Positions 15,957-23,763 of a DNA stretch of 64,000 bases are shown piece by piece. The translations under genes and the position numbers were made by a program. The DNA comes from Schaalia sp. ORNL0103 (GTDB lineage: Bacteria; Actinomycetota; Actinomycetes; Actinomycetales; Actinomycetaceae): the NCBI RefSeq assembly GCF_019429565.1, contig NZ_JAHXSA010000001.1:1302001-1366000 (forward strand), in the 5' to 3' direction. The notes under the pieces were generated by a model that saw only the letters and a list, made by a program, of their open reading frames with translations, was not told the origin of the DNA and did no database searches. Every line of letters begins with the position of its first letter. Position 1 is the stretch's first letter.

Positions 15957-17240
15957 CTACGCCGCCGTCGGGCGCGCGCCGTCACCCCGGTCGTAGGCAC
16001 GGGCCGTCAGGACAGCCATCGCCAACATACCCACCAGCAGCGCAGCCATGAGGACGCCCAGCACCGCGACCGTGATCTCCACTCCGTAGGGGCTGCACGC
16101 GAGCCACGCCAGCGGCGCCGCGCAGTACACGCACGCGAAGGCCAGCATGCGCCGCTGGTGGTAGGTCGCGACGAAGACGTTCGACAGCGGAGAGGTCGCG
16201 ACCGTGAGAGCCAGCCAGGGCGCCAGGGATCGAGCGAAGTGCCCAGCTGCCTCCCAGCGCGCCCCGAACACGAGGGGGAAGAGCGCCGGGCTCACCCACG
16301 CGAGCAGGGCGAAAACGGGGATCGAGCAGGCCAGGGCGATGCCGCCCACGCGCACAACGACGCGGGTCATCTCACCGGGAGGGGTGTCCGACAGGCGCGG
16401 CAGGTACACCTGCGACAGCGCCCCAGCGATGAGGGCGACCGGGGCCTGCAGGGCCAGCCACGCCAAGTTGAATTGGCCGAGCGAGGCCACGGAATACGTC
16501 GCGATGAGCATCGGGATCGCGCTCGTGCGCAGCGCGTCGACGACGACGTTGGGCACGCCCACGAGGGCCATCTTGCGGTAGCGCATGGCCACCTCGCGCA
16601 GGGTCGGATCAGTGTCCTGACGTTCGCGGGCGTCGCGGGCGCGCCACGACAGGTAGGCGACGGCGAGCCCCTGGCCCGCGATTGTCGCCCCAATCGCCGC
16701 ACCCAAGCCGCCACCAGCCAGGAAACCGCACACCAGCTGCAGCGCCGCGATCCCGAGGGCACGCACCACGGAGGAGCTCGCGATCGCCTGGAATCGCCGG
16801 TGGCGGGTCAGCCAGTAGGAGCACACCTGCCCCTGCGCCAGGAAGAGGACGGACACGCCGACGGCAAGCATCCAGCCCGCGAGCGGGCTTCCGTAGCGCG
16901 CACTCACCCACGGCCATGCGGCGGCCGCAATCAGGGTGGCCAGAGCGGAGGCAACCAGCACGCAGCGCGAGGCGAGGCGGGCCAGGGAGCGGGCCGAGGC
17001 CTCGTCCCCCGGAGCGGGCAGGACGATGCTGAGGTCGAAGCGAGCACCAGCGACGGCGGCGCCGAGCGCGGCCGCGGAGGTAAAGATTCCCAGGTAGCCC
17101 AGGTCCGTGTCCGTGTAGAGGCGGGCGATGCCGATCTGGGCGACGAAGGCGATGACCTGGGCGAGGAGGGTGCCGCCAAGGAGGGTGAACACCTGCGCGA
17201 GGACGCCCGAGCGGGCGGGGCGGGCAGGTGCGTTCGTCAT
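15957..17240 (-). CDS. Polysaccharide flippase (Wzx-like, MOP superfamily)
   Basis: 427-aa integral membrane protein with about 12 predicted helices in the polysaccharide-biosynthesis/MOP pattern. It starts with a helix rich in G/A (LGGTLLAQVIAFVAQIGIARLYT) and has the conserved DLGYLGIFTS segment after helix 1. Wzx-type proteins flip lipid-linked repeat units across the membrane. It lies among glycosyltransferases and UDP-sugar genes, which fits this role. TTAAAT is 6 nt before the ATG, so a leaderless start is possible, although that hexamer is weak. Confidence 0.85.
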   Translation of the reverse strand: MTNAPARPARSGVLAQVFTLLGGTLLAQVIAFVAQIGIARLYTDTDLGYLGIFTSAAALGAAVAGARFDLSIVLPAPGDEASARSLARLASRCVLVASALATLIAAAAWPWVSARYGSPLAGWMLAVGVSVLFLAQGQVCSYWLTRHRRFQAIASSSVVRALGIAALQLVCGFLAGGGLGAAIGATIAGQGLAVAYLSWRARDARERQDTDPTLREVAMRYRKMALVGVPNVVVDALRTSAIPMLIATYSVASLGQFNLAWLALQAPVALIAGALSQVYLPRLSDTPPGEMTRVVVRVGGIALACSIPVFALLAWVSPALFPLVFGARWEAAGHFARSLAPWLALTVATSPLSNVFVATYHQRRMLAFACVYCAAPLAWLACSPYGVEITVAVLGVLMAALLVGMLAMAVLTARAYDRGDGARPTAA

Positions 17241-17289
17241 GACCTCATTTAATCACCTGGGGCGCGCGGCTTGCCCCTAGGATGGTGGC

Positions 17290-17334
17290 ATGCCCGCTCA
17301 CCGATCCACACCCACCCTCGGGTGGAACTCATGA
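17290..17334 (+). CDS. 14-residue leader ORF coupled to the downstream glycosyltransferase
   Basis: ATG at 17290 encodes MPAHRSTPTLGWNS, and its TGA (17332-17334) overlaps the ATG of the GT4 gene (17331-17333) as ATGA. TAGGAT (17278-17283) ends 6 nt before the leader ATG, the same spacing as at a dozen gene starts here. The leader would therefore be the leaderless entry point, and the GT gene, which lacks a good ribosome site, would be read by re-initiation. Supported only by spacing and overlap. Confidence 0.45.
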   Translation: MPAHRSTPTLGWNS

Positions 17335-18434
17335 GGGTCGCCCTGACGAAGGGAACCCTGCTGGTTCCCCCGACCTACTTCGCGCTCTCGCACGCCCTCG
17401 CGATGCCGGAGCTCGATTGGCAGGCTTTCACGCTCGCGGCGCGCATCACCGATCCGTCCATCACGATCCCCATCGACGAGGTCGCTCCGCGCGCGCTCGG
17501 CAGTCCCCTCCCGCTTCGCGTGGCCGCGCAGGCACGAGGCCTCGGACGGATGCGCCGCGCGATCGCCGCCTGGAATCCGGACGTCATTCACCAGCATCAG
17601 GCGACCTGGTCCCTGCCGGCCGTGGGGGCCGCACGCGACACGGGCGCGCCCCTCGTGGTGACGCTGCACGGCGGGGATGCCTACCCGAGGCTCGGGCGCG
17701 GCGCGGGCGCCGCGTGGAACGCACGCAACCACACGTCTGCCTTTGAGGGGGCGACCCGGCTGCTGGCCGTCTCCCGTTACCTGGCGGATGTCGCGTTAGG
17801 CGCGGGAGCAGATCCGGAGCGCCTGAGCGTCCACTACCAGGGCGTGGACACGCACTGGTGGACGCCCGCCCCGAACGCAGAAGAATCGCGCGAAGAACCC
17901 GTCGTCCTGTTCGTGGGCGCACTCAGCTCTCTCAAGGGTGTGGACGACCTGGCCCGGGCGTCCGCCACCCTCATGGGGCGCCGCCCGCATCGCCTCGTCC
18001 TCGTGGGCGACGGGCCGCTGGCACCCGCACTGCGCGCACACGCTCCCGACCACGTGACGTTCGCGGGCCGACTGGAGCGTGAGGGGGTGCGCGCCTGGAT
18101 GCGTCGCGCCCACGTCCTCGTCCTGCCCACGAAGCCAACGCAGGGGCGCCAGGAGGCCGCCGGACTCGTGCTGCTCGAGGCGCAGGCGTGCGGCGTTCCC
18201 GTCATCGCATATCGCACGGGCGGCACGTCGGAGATGATCGCGCCCGGGGCCTCGATGCTCTCGTCCGAACGCTCGCCGGACGCTCTCGCTCACTCCCTCG
18301 ACGAGGCATTGGCCTGGTCCGAGGACGAGCGCGCGGATCGCGGGGCGGCGTGCCGGGCGTGGGTGACGCGCGAGCGCTCGCTGCGCGGATCTGTGGATCA
18401 GCTACGCGCGATCTACGCCGATGTGATGCGGTAG
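17331..18434 (+). CDS. GT4-family glycosyltransferase
   Basis: 367-aa GT-B enzyme. The N-terminal domain has IHQHQATWSLPAVGAA and a TLHGGDAYPRL loop; the C-terminal donor domain has VVLFVGALSSLKGVDDLARA, LVLVGDGPLAPAL, and the family E-x7-E region around GLVLLEAQACGVPVIAYRTGG. Likely transfers a hexose or uronic acid in envelope glycan synthesis. The ATG at 17331 is chosen because homologues start near MRVALTKGTL; only GGGTGG lies upstream, so translation probably depends on the overlapping leader ORF. The stop is 9 nt from the convergent Gfo/Idh gene. Confidence 0.85.
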   Translation: MRVALTKGTLLVPPTYFALSHALAMPELDWQAFTLAARITDPSITIPIDEVAPRALGSPLPLRVAAQARGLGRMRRAIAAWNPDVIHQHQATWSLPAVGAARDTGAPLVVTLHGGDAYPRLGRGAGAAWNARNHTSAFEGATRLLAVSRYLADVALGAGADPERLSVHYQGVDTHWWTPAPNAEESREEPVVLFVGALSSLKGVDDLARASATLMGRRPHRLVLVGDGPLAPALRAHAPDHVTFAGRLEREGVRAWMRRAHVLVLPTKPTQGRQEAAGLVLLEAQACGVPVIAYRTGGTSEMIAPGASMLSSERSPDALAHSLDEALAWSEDERADRGAACRAWVTRERSLRGSVDQLRAIYADVMR

Positions 18435-18443
18435 CGCCGCGCT

Positions 18444-19427
18444 CTACAGGTCGACCGAACGACCGGTGGCGGCCGAGGCGAGGATGGCCTCGACGACGCG
18501 CAGGTTGTCCAGGGCCTCGTCCATGGTGACGTGTTCGTTTCCCACGCCGAGGATCGCGTCGCGGAAACGCTCGTGTTCGAGGGCGAGGGGCTCGCGCTTG
18601 GTGAGCGCGTAGCGCACGACCTGTCCCTCACTCACCCCGCGGAAGGCGGCGATGGCGTCCCACTGCAGGGGCGCGTGGCCGTTCTCGTAGAACGTCAGGT
18701 CCCCCATCGCGGTATCTGCGACGAGAGCGCCCCGCTCCCCCGTCACGATCGTCGTGCGGTCCTTGTAGGGGGTCAGCCAGTTGACGAGGTGGTTGACGAG
18801 GACGCCGCCTGCAAGTACGCCCGAGGCGACCATCATGTCCTCGTGCACTCGACCCGAGCGCGCGGACGTGCGCGCGTAGATGCTCTCATAGGGGGCACCG
18901 GCCACCCACGCGGCCAGGTCCACGTCGTGCGTGGCCAAGTCTTTGACGACGCCGACGTCGCTGATGCGGGCGGGGAAGGGAGACTGGCGGCGCGTCGCGA
19001 TCTGCTCGATCTCGCCGAGCTGGCCCTGGGCGATCCGCCTGCGCATGTCGATGAGCGCCGGGTTGCAGCGCTCGACGTAGCCGACGGCACCGACGAGGCC
19101 CGCGGATGCGAAGGCGTCGCGGATGCGGCGGCCCGCCTCCACGCTCGTGGCGAGGGGCTTTTCGACGAGGGCGTGCACCCCGGCCTCGGCGAGCGCCAGG
19201 GCCGCGGCCTCGTGATGGGCGGTGGGCGCGGCGATGATCGCGGCGTCGATGCCGGCCTCGATGAGTTCCTCGACTCCACCCAGGACGGGCAGATCGCCGG
19301 CGACGCCGAAGCGGTCACCGCCCGGATCCGCGAGCGCGACGAGGTCCACGCCGGCGGTGGCGCGGGCGTTGCGCACGTGGTGTCGGCCCATCGAGCCGAT
19401 GCCGAGGATTCCGAGGCGAATACTCAT
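18444..19427 (-). CDS. Gfo/Idh/MocA oxidoreductase, WbpB/WlbA-like
   Basis: 327-aa NAD(P)-dependent sugar oxidoreductase. The N-terminal Rossmann fold has LGILGIGSMGRHHVRN (about 5-20); the catalytic EKPLATS motif is at about 98-104; the C-terminal alpha/beta domain carries DVGVVKDLATHDVDLAAW with the active-site His. It is third in the gene order acetyltransferase, aminotransferase, oxidoreductase with gaps of -4 and +1 nt, so it most likely oxidises C3 of a UDP-N-acetyl-hexosaminuronate for the aminotransferase (WbpB step). The exact sugar is inferred from context. Confidence 0.85.
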   Translation of the reverse strand: MSIRLGILGIGSMGRHHVRNARATAGVDLVALADPGGDRFGVAGDLPVLGGVEELIEAGIDAAIIAAPTAHHEAAALALAEAGVHALVEKPLATSVEAGRRIRDAFASAGLVGAVGYVERCNPALIDMRRRIAQGQLGEIEQIATRRQSPFPARISDVGVVKDLATHDVDLAAWVAGAPYESIYARTSARSGRVHEDMMVASGVLAGGVLVNHLVNWLTPYKDRTTIVTGERGALVADTAMGDLTFYENGHAPLQWDAIAAFRGVSEGQVVRYALTKREPLALEHERFRDAILGVGNEHVTMDEALDNLRVVEAILASAATGRSVDL

Positions 19428-19428
19428 G

Positions 19429-20529
19429 TCAGGCCCCCGCTTCCGCGAGCGCGTTCACGGCCTCGGCGATGCGCTCCAGCTCGCCGGAAGTGAGAGATGG
19501 GTAGATCGGCAGGGAGAGGACCTGGTCGGCGGCCTCGCGCGTGGCCGGCAGCTCCAGGCCGGGGGCGAAGCGGGCGAGGGATGGCAGCTCGTGGTTCGGG
19601 ATCGGGTAGTAGACGCCCGAGCCGACGCCGTATTCCTCGCGCAGGGCGGCGGCAAAGCCGTCGCGGTCCTCGGCCACGCGGATCGTGTACTGGTGGTAGA
19701 CGTGCACGGCACCGGGCGCGACGTGCGGGACGGTGACGCCGCGCAGGTGGGCGTCCAGGAAGGCGGCATTATCCTGACGTGCGCGGGTCCACGCGCCGAC
19801 CTTGCTGAGCTGCACGCGACCGATGGCGGCGTGGATGTCGGTCATGCGGTTGTTGAGGCCCACGATCTCGTTGGCGTAGCGCGTCTCCATGCCCTGGTTG
19901 CGCGCAAGTTTCACGCCGCGGATGATCGCGGGGTCGCTCGAGGTGACCATGCCGCCCTCACCGCTGGTCATGTTTTTCGTCGGGTAGAAGGAGAAGGCCG
20001 CGAAAGCGCCGAAAGAGCCGACCGCGCGCCCGTGCAGGCTCGCGCCGTGGGCCTGAGCGGCGTCCTCGAAGACCATGAGGCCATGCGCGTCAGCGATCTC
20101 CTGCAGCGCGTCCATGGGGGCGGGGTGGCCGTAGAGGTGGACGGGCATGATGGCCCGCGTGCGCGGCGTGATGGCGGCTTCAACGGCGGCCGGGGACAGC
20201 GTGAAGGTGAGCGGGTCGATGTCGGCGAACACGGGAGTCGCGCCCGTGATGGCAACCGAGTTGGCGGTGGCCGCGAAGGTGAAGGAGGGGACGATGACCT
20301 CGTCACCCGGACCGATCCCGGCGGCGAGCAGGCCCAGATGAAGGGCCGAGGTCCCCGAGTTGACCGCGACCGCCTGTGCCCCGGGCACCAGGGCGGCGCA
20401 GAACTCCTCCTCGAAGGCGGCGACCTGGGGTCCCTGGGCGATCATGCCGGTGCGCATGACGGCTGCGACCGCGTCGATCTCCTCTTCGCCGATGAGCGGG
20501 CGTGCGGGCGGGATGAACGGCTGCGTCAC
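19429..20529 (-). CDS. DegT/DnrJ/EryC1 sugar aminotransferase, WbpE-like
   Basis: 366-aa PLP enzyme of the nucleotide-sugar aminotransferase family. Motifs: NSGTSALHLGLLAAGIGPGDEVIVPS near residues 58-83, VFEDAAQAHGA, the PLP-lysine segment SFYPTKNMTSGEGG, and NNRMTDIHAAIG. Expected role: transfer of an amino group from glutamate to C3 of the UDP-3-keto-uronate made by the Gfo/Idh enzyme, giving the substrate for the acetyltransferase. The GTG start overlaps the acetyltransferase stop as GTGA, and the stop is 1 nt before the oxidoreductase start: a compact operon. Confidence 0.9.
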   Translation of the reverse strand: MTQPFIPPARPLIGEEEIDAVAAVMRTGMIAQGPQVAAFEEEFCAALVPGAQAVAVNSGTSALHLGLLAAGIGPGDEVIVPSFTFAATANSVAITGATPVFADIDPLTFTLSPAAVEAAITPRTRAIMPVHLYGHPAPMDALQEIADAHGLMVFEDAAQAHGASLHGRAVGSFGAFAAFSFYPTKNMTSGEGGMVTSSDPAIIRGVKLARNQGMETRYANEIVGLNNRMTDIHAAIGRVQLSKVGAWTRARQDNAAFLDAHLRGVTVPHVAPGAVHVYHQYTIRVAEDRDGFAAALREEYGVGSGVYYPIPNHELPSLARFAPGLELPATREAADQVLSLPIYPSLTSGELERIAEAVNALAEAGA

Positions 20530-21191
20530 TGCTGGTCCTCGCGGGTTTGATTGGATGTCACGGTGTTCTTCGGGGACGAGGCCTGGGCCTCCTCGGGAGA
20601 CAGGGCACCGTCTCGCTCGACGTAGCGGCGGCCCGAGGCCGGACACACCCACAGGCGCTCCCCGGCCTCGTTCGAGGCTTCGTCGGCGGCCAGGAGCGGC
20701 ACCCCGGCCTCGCCAACCCACCCGACGCGGCGCGCGGGGACGCCGACGACGAGGGCGTAGGGGGCCACGTCGCGGGTGACGACCGCACCCGCACCGACCG
20801 ACGCCCACTCCCCAATGCGCACGGGAGCCACGCACACGGCGCGCGCTCCGATGGCTGCTCCGTGTTCCACGGTGACGCCGACCCGGTCCCAGTCGCTCGC
20901 GCTCTTCAGGCTGCCGTCGGCGTTGATTGCGCGAGGAGCGTGGTCGTTCGTGAAGACTGCAGCGGGGCCGACAAACACTCCGTCAGCCAGGAAGGCGGGC
21001 TCGTAGACGAGCGCGTAGTTCTGGATCTTGCAGCGCGCACCGACCCTCACGCCTTCGCCGATGTAGGCGCCACGTCCAACGATCGTCTCCTCCCCGATGC
21101 GCGCATCCTCGCGCACCTGGGCGAGGTGCCAGACGCGCGCGCTGGGGGCGACGTTCGCGCTGGGGGCGACGTCGGCGCTAGGCTCGATCAC
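20526..21191 (-). CDS. Left-handed beta-helix N-acetyltransferase, WbpD-like
   Basis: 221 aa. Hexapeptide-repeat acyltransferase: I-G-x4 repeats (ARIGEETIVGRGAYIGEG, ARCKIQNYALV) with the catalytic-loop signature GPAAVFTNDHAPRA typical of WbpD/WlbB-type acetyltransferases acting on UDP-3-amino sugars. An extension of about 65 residues after the helix (ending KNTVTSNQTREDQQ) has no family match. GTG start with AGGGAGA about 5 nt upstream. First gene of the operon acetyltransferase-aminotransferase-oxidoreductase; with the dehydrogenase at 13305 it completes a UDP-2,3-diacetamido-uronate route. Confidence 0.85.
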   Translation of the reverse strand: MIEPSADVAPSANVAPSARVWHLAQVREDARIGEETIVGRGAYIGEGVRVGARCKIQNYALVYEPAFLADGVFVGPAAVFTNDHAPRAINADGSLKSASDWDRVGVTVEHGAAIGARAVCVAPVRIGEWASVGAGAVVTRDVAPYALVVGVPARRVGWVGEAGVPLLAADEASNEAGERLWVCPASGRRYVERDGALSPEEAQASSPKNTVTSNQTREDQQ

Positions 21192-21303
21192 GGGGTCTCC
21201 CTGTCGTTGTCTGCGTGCGCTTGTGCGCGCATTGGGGGCGCGCGGCGCCTCGGATACCCAACACTATAGGCGCGCGGCCATCTCGATGTGCGACACTAGT
21301 CAA

Positions 21304-21984
21304 ATGCAGATCGGCTCCGACACGTGGGTGGTGATCCCCGCGTTCAACGAGGCGTCCGTCATCGGGGGCGTCGTCGCGGGAGTCCGCACCTTTTTTCCGC
21401 GTGTCCTCGTCGTCGACGATGCCTCGAGTGACAACACCGCTGCCATCGCCCGCGCCGCGGGGGCCTACACCGCGAGACACCCGCTCAATCTGGGGCAGGG
21501 CGCTGCCCTCCAAACCGGCTTCGATGCGGCCCTCGCCCGCGGGGCGCGATACGTGGTTACTTTCGATGCCGACGGTCAGCACGACCCCGCCGAGGCGGCA
21601 GCCATGGTCGAGCGGGCACACCGGGAGGACCTCGCGTTCGTCCTCGGATCTCGTTTCCTATCGGGGTCCCCGTCGTCAGCCGGTAGGGTCAAACGCGCCA
21701 TGCTGCGCCTCGGAGCTTTGGTGGCCCGGCTGCGCACGGGCCTGGATCTCACGGACACGCACAACGGGCTGCGCGTGATCCGCGCCGACGCCCTTGCCCA
21801 CGTACACCTCACCCACGCGCGCATGGCCCACGCCTCGCAGATCGTCTCCCAGCTGGCCGCCTGTGGCCTGCCCGGCGCCGAGCATCCAGTGACGATTTCG
21901 TACACCGACTATTCGCGGGCGAAGGGCCAGCCTCTGCTCAACTCCGTCAACATCATGGTCGATCTCGCGTTGGGTGGACGATGA
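21304..21984 (+). CDS. GT2 glycosyltransferase, polyprenyl-phosphate type
   Basis: 226-aa GT-A enzyme: VVIPAFNEASVIGG near the N-terminus, VLVVDDASSDNT, and the metal site DADGQHDP at about 86-93. Like the GT2 at 3101-3856 it lacks its own membrane domain and is followed with an ATGA overlap by a DUF2304 protein. It probably loads a sugar onto polyprenyl phosphate for transfer outside the membrane. Two starts are close: ATG 21304 (used here) and ATG 21286, in frame; neither has a clear ribosome site. A CACTATAGG stretch at about 21262-21270 may be the promoter. It heads a run through two LCP genes. Confidence 0.82.
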   Translation: MQIGSDTWVVIPAFNEASVIGGVVAGVRTFFPRVLVVDDASSDNTAAIARAAGAYTARHPLNLGQGAALQTGFDAALARGARYVVTFDADGQHDPAEAAAMVERAHREDLAFVLGSRFLSGSPSSAGRVKRAMLRLGALVARLRTGLDLTDTHNGLRVIRADALAHVHLTHARMAHASQIVSQLAACGLPGAEHPVTISYTDYSRAKGQPLLNSVNIMVDLALGGR

Positions 21985-22451
21985 GCGCATACCTCGCCAT
22001 CCGCGCCCTCCTGCTCCTCGCCCTCGCGCTCACCGCGTGGTGGCTTCTGCGCCCGGTGTCCTCGGCCTCGTCGCTCGCGATGCGCCGCATCGGCATCGGA
22101 GCGGTCGTCGCCGCTGCTATCGTGGCCATCCTCGTGCCCTCGCTGGCCAACACGGCCGCCCGTGCAATCGGCGTTGAGCGAGGGGTCAACCTGATCGTCT
22201 ACGGCCTCGTTATTGCGTTGATCGCGCAGATGGTGACCGGCTATCGGCGCGAGGCCCGCACCGAGCAGCGCATGGCGGCGCTGGCCCGGTCCCTTGCCCT
22301 CGCGCACGTCCTTCCGCCCGACGATCCGGGGGACGCGAACACCGAGACGAGCAGCTCACACGCTGATACGAGCGGAGTGGAACGCGCCGCTAACGGCCCT
22401 GCTTCACCGACAAACACGTCAGATAACGATATGGTTACGAATGATGAGTAA
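21981..22451 (+). CDS. DUF2304 small membrane protein
   Basis: 156 aa with three hydrophobic helices (about 6-23, 33-52 and 63-80) followed by a charged segment and a Ser/Asn/Thr-rich tail. It overlaps the GT2 stop as ATGA (21981-21984). Same arrangement and topology as the protein at 2712-3104, but with little sequence identity visible, so the two pairs are probably independent functional units with different sugars. The next gene starts inside its 3' end. Confidence 0.65.
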   Translation: MSAYLAIRALLLLALALTAWWLLRPVSSASSLAMRRIGIGAVVAAAIVAILVPSLANTAARAIGVERGVNLIVYGLVIALIAQMVTGYRREARTEQRMAALARSLALAHVLPPDDPGDANTETSSSHADTSGVERAANGPASPTNTSDNDMVTNDE

Positions 22452-23763
22452 CGTGAATCTGCGACCGATCCAGCACTCGGCCGTCAACTTTGGACGCTTC
22501 GGCCTCCTGCGCGGCGCGCTCGCCGTGCTCCTGGCCGGCGTGCTCTTCGTGGTGTCATCGGCGGGTTTCGTGTACGCCAGTTTGAGCAGCCAGTTCGCCA
22601 ACCGCGTCGTCAAGATCGACGACTACGCGAGCGACGAACAGAACAAGGCCACCCCGGACTCCTTCGAAGGCCGCGCCGTCAATATCCTCGTGGTCGGCAC
22701 CGACTCGCGTAACGGTGCCAGCGGCGAGCTGGGCGCGGGCGATGCTGACGATGTTCCCGGCCTGCGCAACGACTCGACGATGGTGATTCACGTCAGCGCG
22801 GACCGCTCCCGTGTGCAGATCGTTTCCATCCCCCGCGACACCCTCGTGGACATTCCGGCGTGTAAGCACCGCGATGGCACCACCAGCGAGCCGACCACGG
22901 ACGACATGTTCAACAACGCGATGGTCTACGGCGCGAACGGTGGCGATGAACCGGAAGACATCGGCCCCGGCATCGCGTGCGTGCGTTCGACCGTCGAAAA
23001 GCTCTCCGGCATGTCGATCGACGCCTTCATGGTCGTTGATTTTGCGGGCTTTGTTAACATGATCGACGCCCTGGGCGGCGTCTGGTTCAACATCCCCGAG
23101 CGCATCGACGATGACTCGGCCCAGCTCTACATCGACGAAGGCTGCTGGAAGTTGTCGGGCACGCATGCGCTGGCCTACATGCGCTCGCGTAAGGGCCAGG
23201 GCGACGGCTCCGACATTTCCCGTATCGGTCGCCAGCAGCAGCTGATTTCCGCGATGCTGCGCGAGCTGCAGGACAAGAACTACGTGACGGATCCCGGCTC
23301 GCTCATCAGCTTCCTACAGGCCGCGATTTCCTCCGTGAACGTGTCCCCCAACCTGGGCAACGCCAGCGCGGACGCATCCCTGCTCATCAACGTCCTGCAG
23401 AACATCGACCGTTCCAACATTCAGTTCGTGACGATGCCGGTCGAGGAGCCCTCCTGGGATCCGAACCGCCGTATCCCCTCTGAGCCGATGGCCCGCAACG
23501 TGTGGAACGCCCTGAAGAATGACCAGGCTCTGCCCGTGGGCACGACCTACACGGACGGCAACGGCGCGCAGCTCGTGGTCCCCGATCCGACCGCGACGAC
23601 GGCTCCTTCGACGCCCGCTCCGACGCAGGCGCCGACCACCGACCCCAGCTCGGAGGGCGCCACCACGGATAACACCGCGCAGTCCGCCTCCGTCGCGAAT
23701 AACGCGGCGAACGAGGAAGCCGCCAAGCAGACCGCCGCCACCTGCCCGCCGAAGAACCAATGA
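22441..23763 (+). CDS. LytR-CpsA-Psr family glycopolymer ligase
   Basis: 440 aa. One N-terminal membrane helix (about 21-44), then an extracellular LCP domain with the conserved Asp in NDSTMVIHV, the Arg of SIPRDTLVDI and the late RSRKGQGDGSDISRIGRQ cluster that binds the polyprenyl pyrophosphate. A Pro/Thr/Ser tail (about 380-440) follows. LCP proteins attach wall polysaccharides to peptidoglycan. The ATG at 22441 overlaps the DUF2304 gene by 11 nt (22444 is an alternative), and the stop overlaps the next LCP gene by ATGA, so GT2, DUF2304 and both LCPs form one operon. Confidence 0.92.
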   Translation: MMSNVNLRPIQHSAVNFGRFGLLRGALAVLLAGVLFVVSSAGFVYASLSSQFANRVVKIDDYASDEQNKATPDSFEGRAVNILVVGTDSRNGASGELGAGDADDVPGLRNDSTMVIHVSADRSRVQIVSIPRDTLVDIPACKHRDGTTSEPTTDDMFNNAMVYGANGGDEPEDIGPGIACVRSTVEKLSGMSIDAFMVVDFAGFVNMIDALGGVWFNIPERIDDDSAQLYIDEGCWKLSGTHALAYMRSRKGQGDGSDISRIGRQQQLISAMLRELQDKNYVTDPGSLISFLQAAISSVNVSPNLGNASADASLLINVLQNIDRSNIQFVTMPVEEPSWDPNRRIPSEPMARNVWNALKNDQALPVGTTYTDGNGAQLVVPDPTATTAPSTPAPTQAPTTDPSSEGATTDNTAQSASVANNAANEEAAKQTAATCPPKNQ

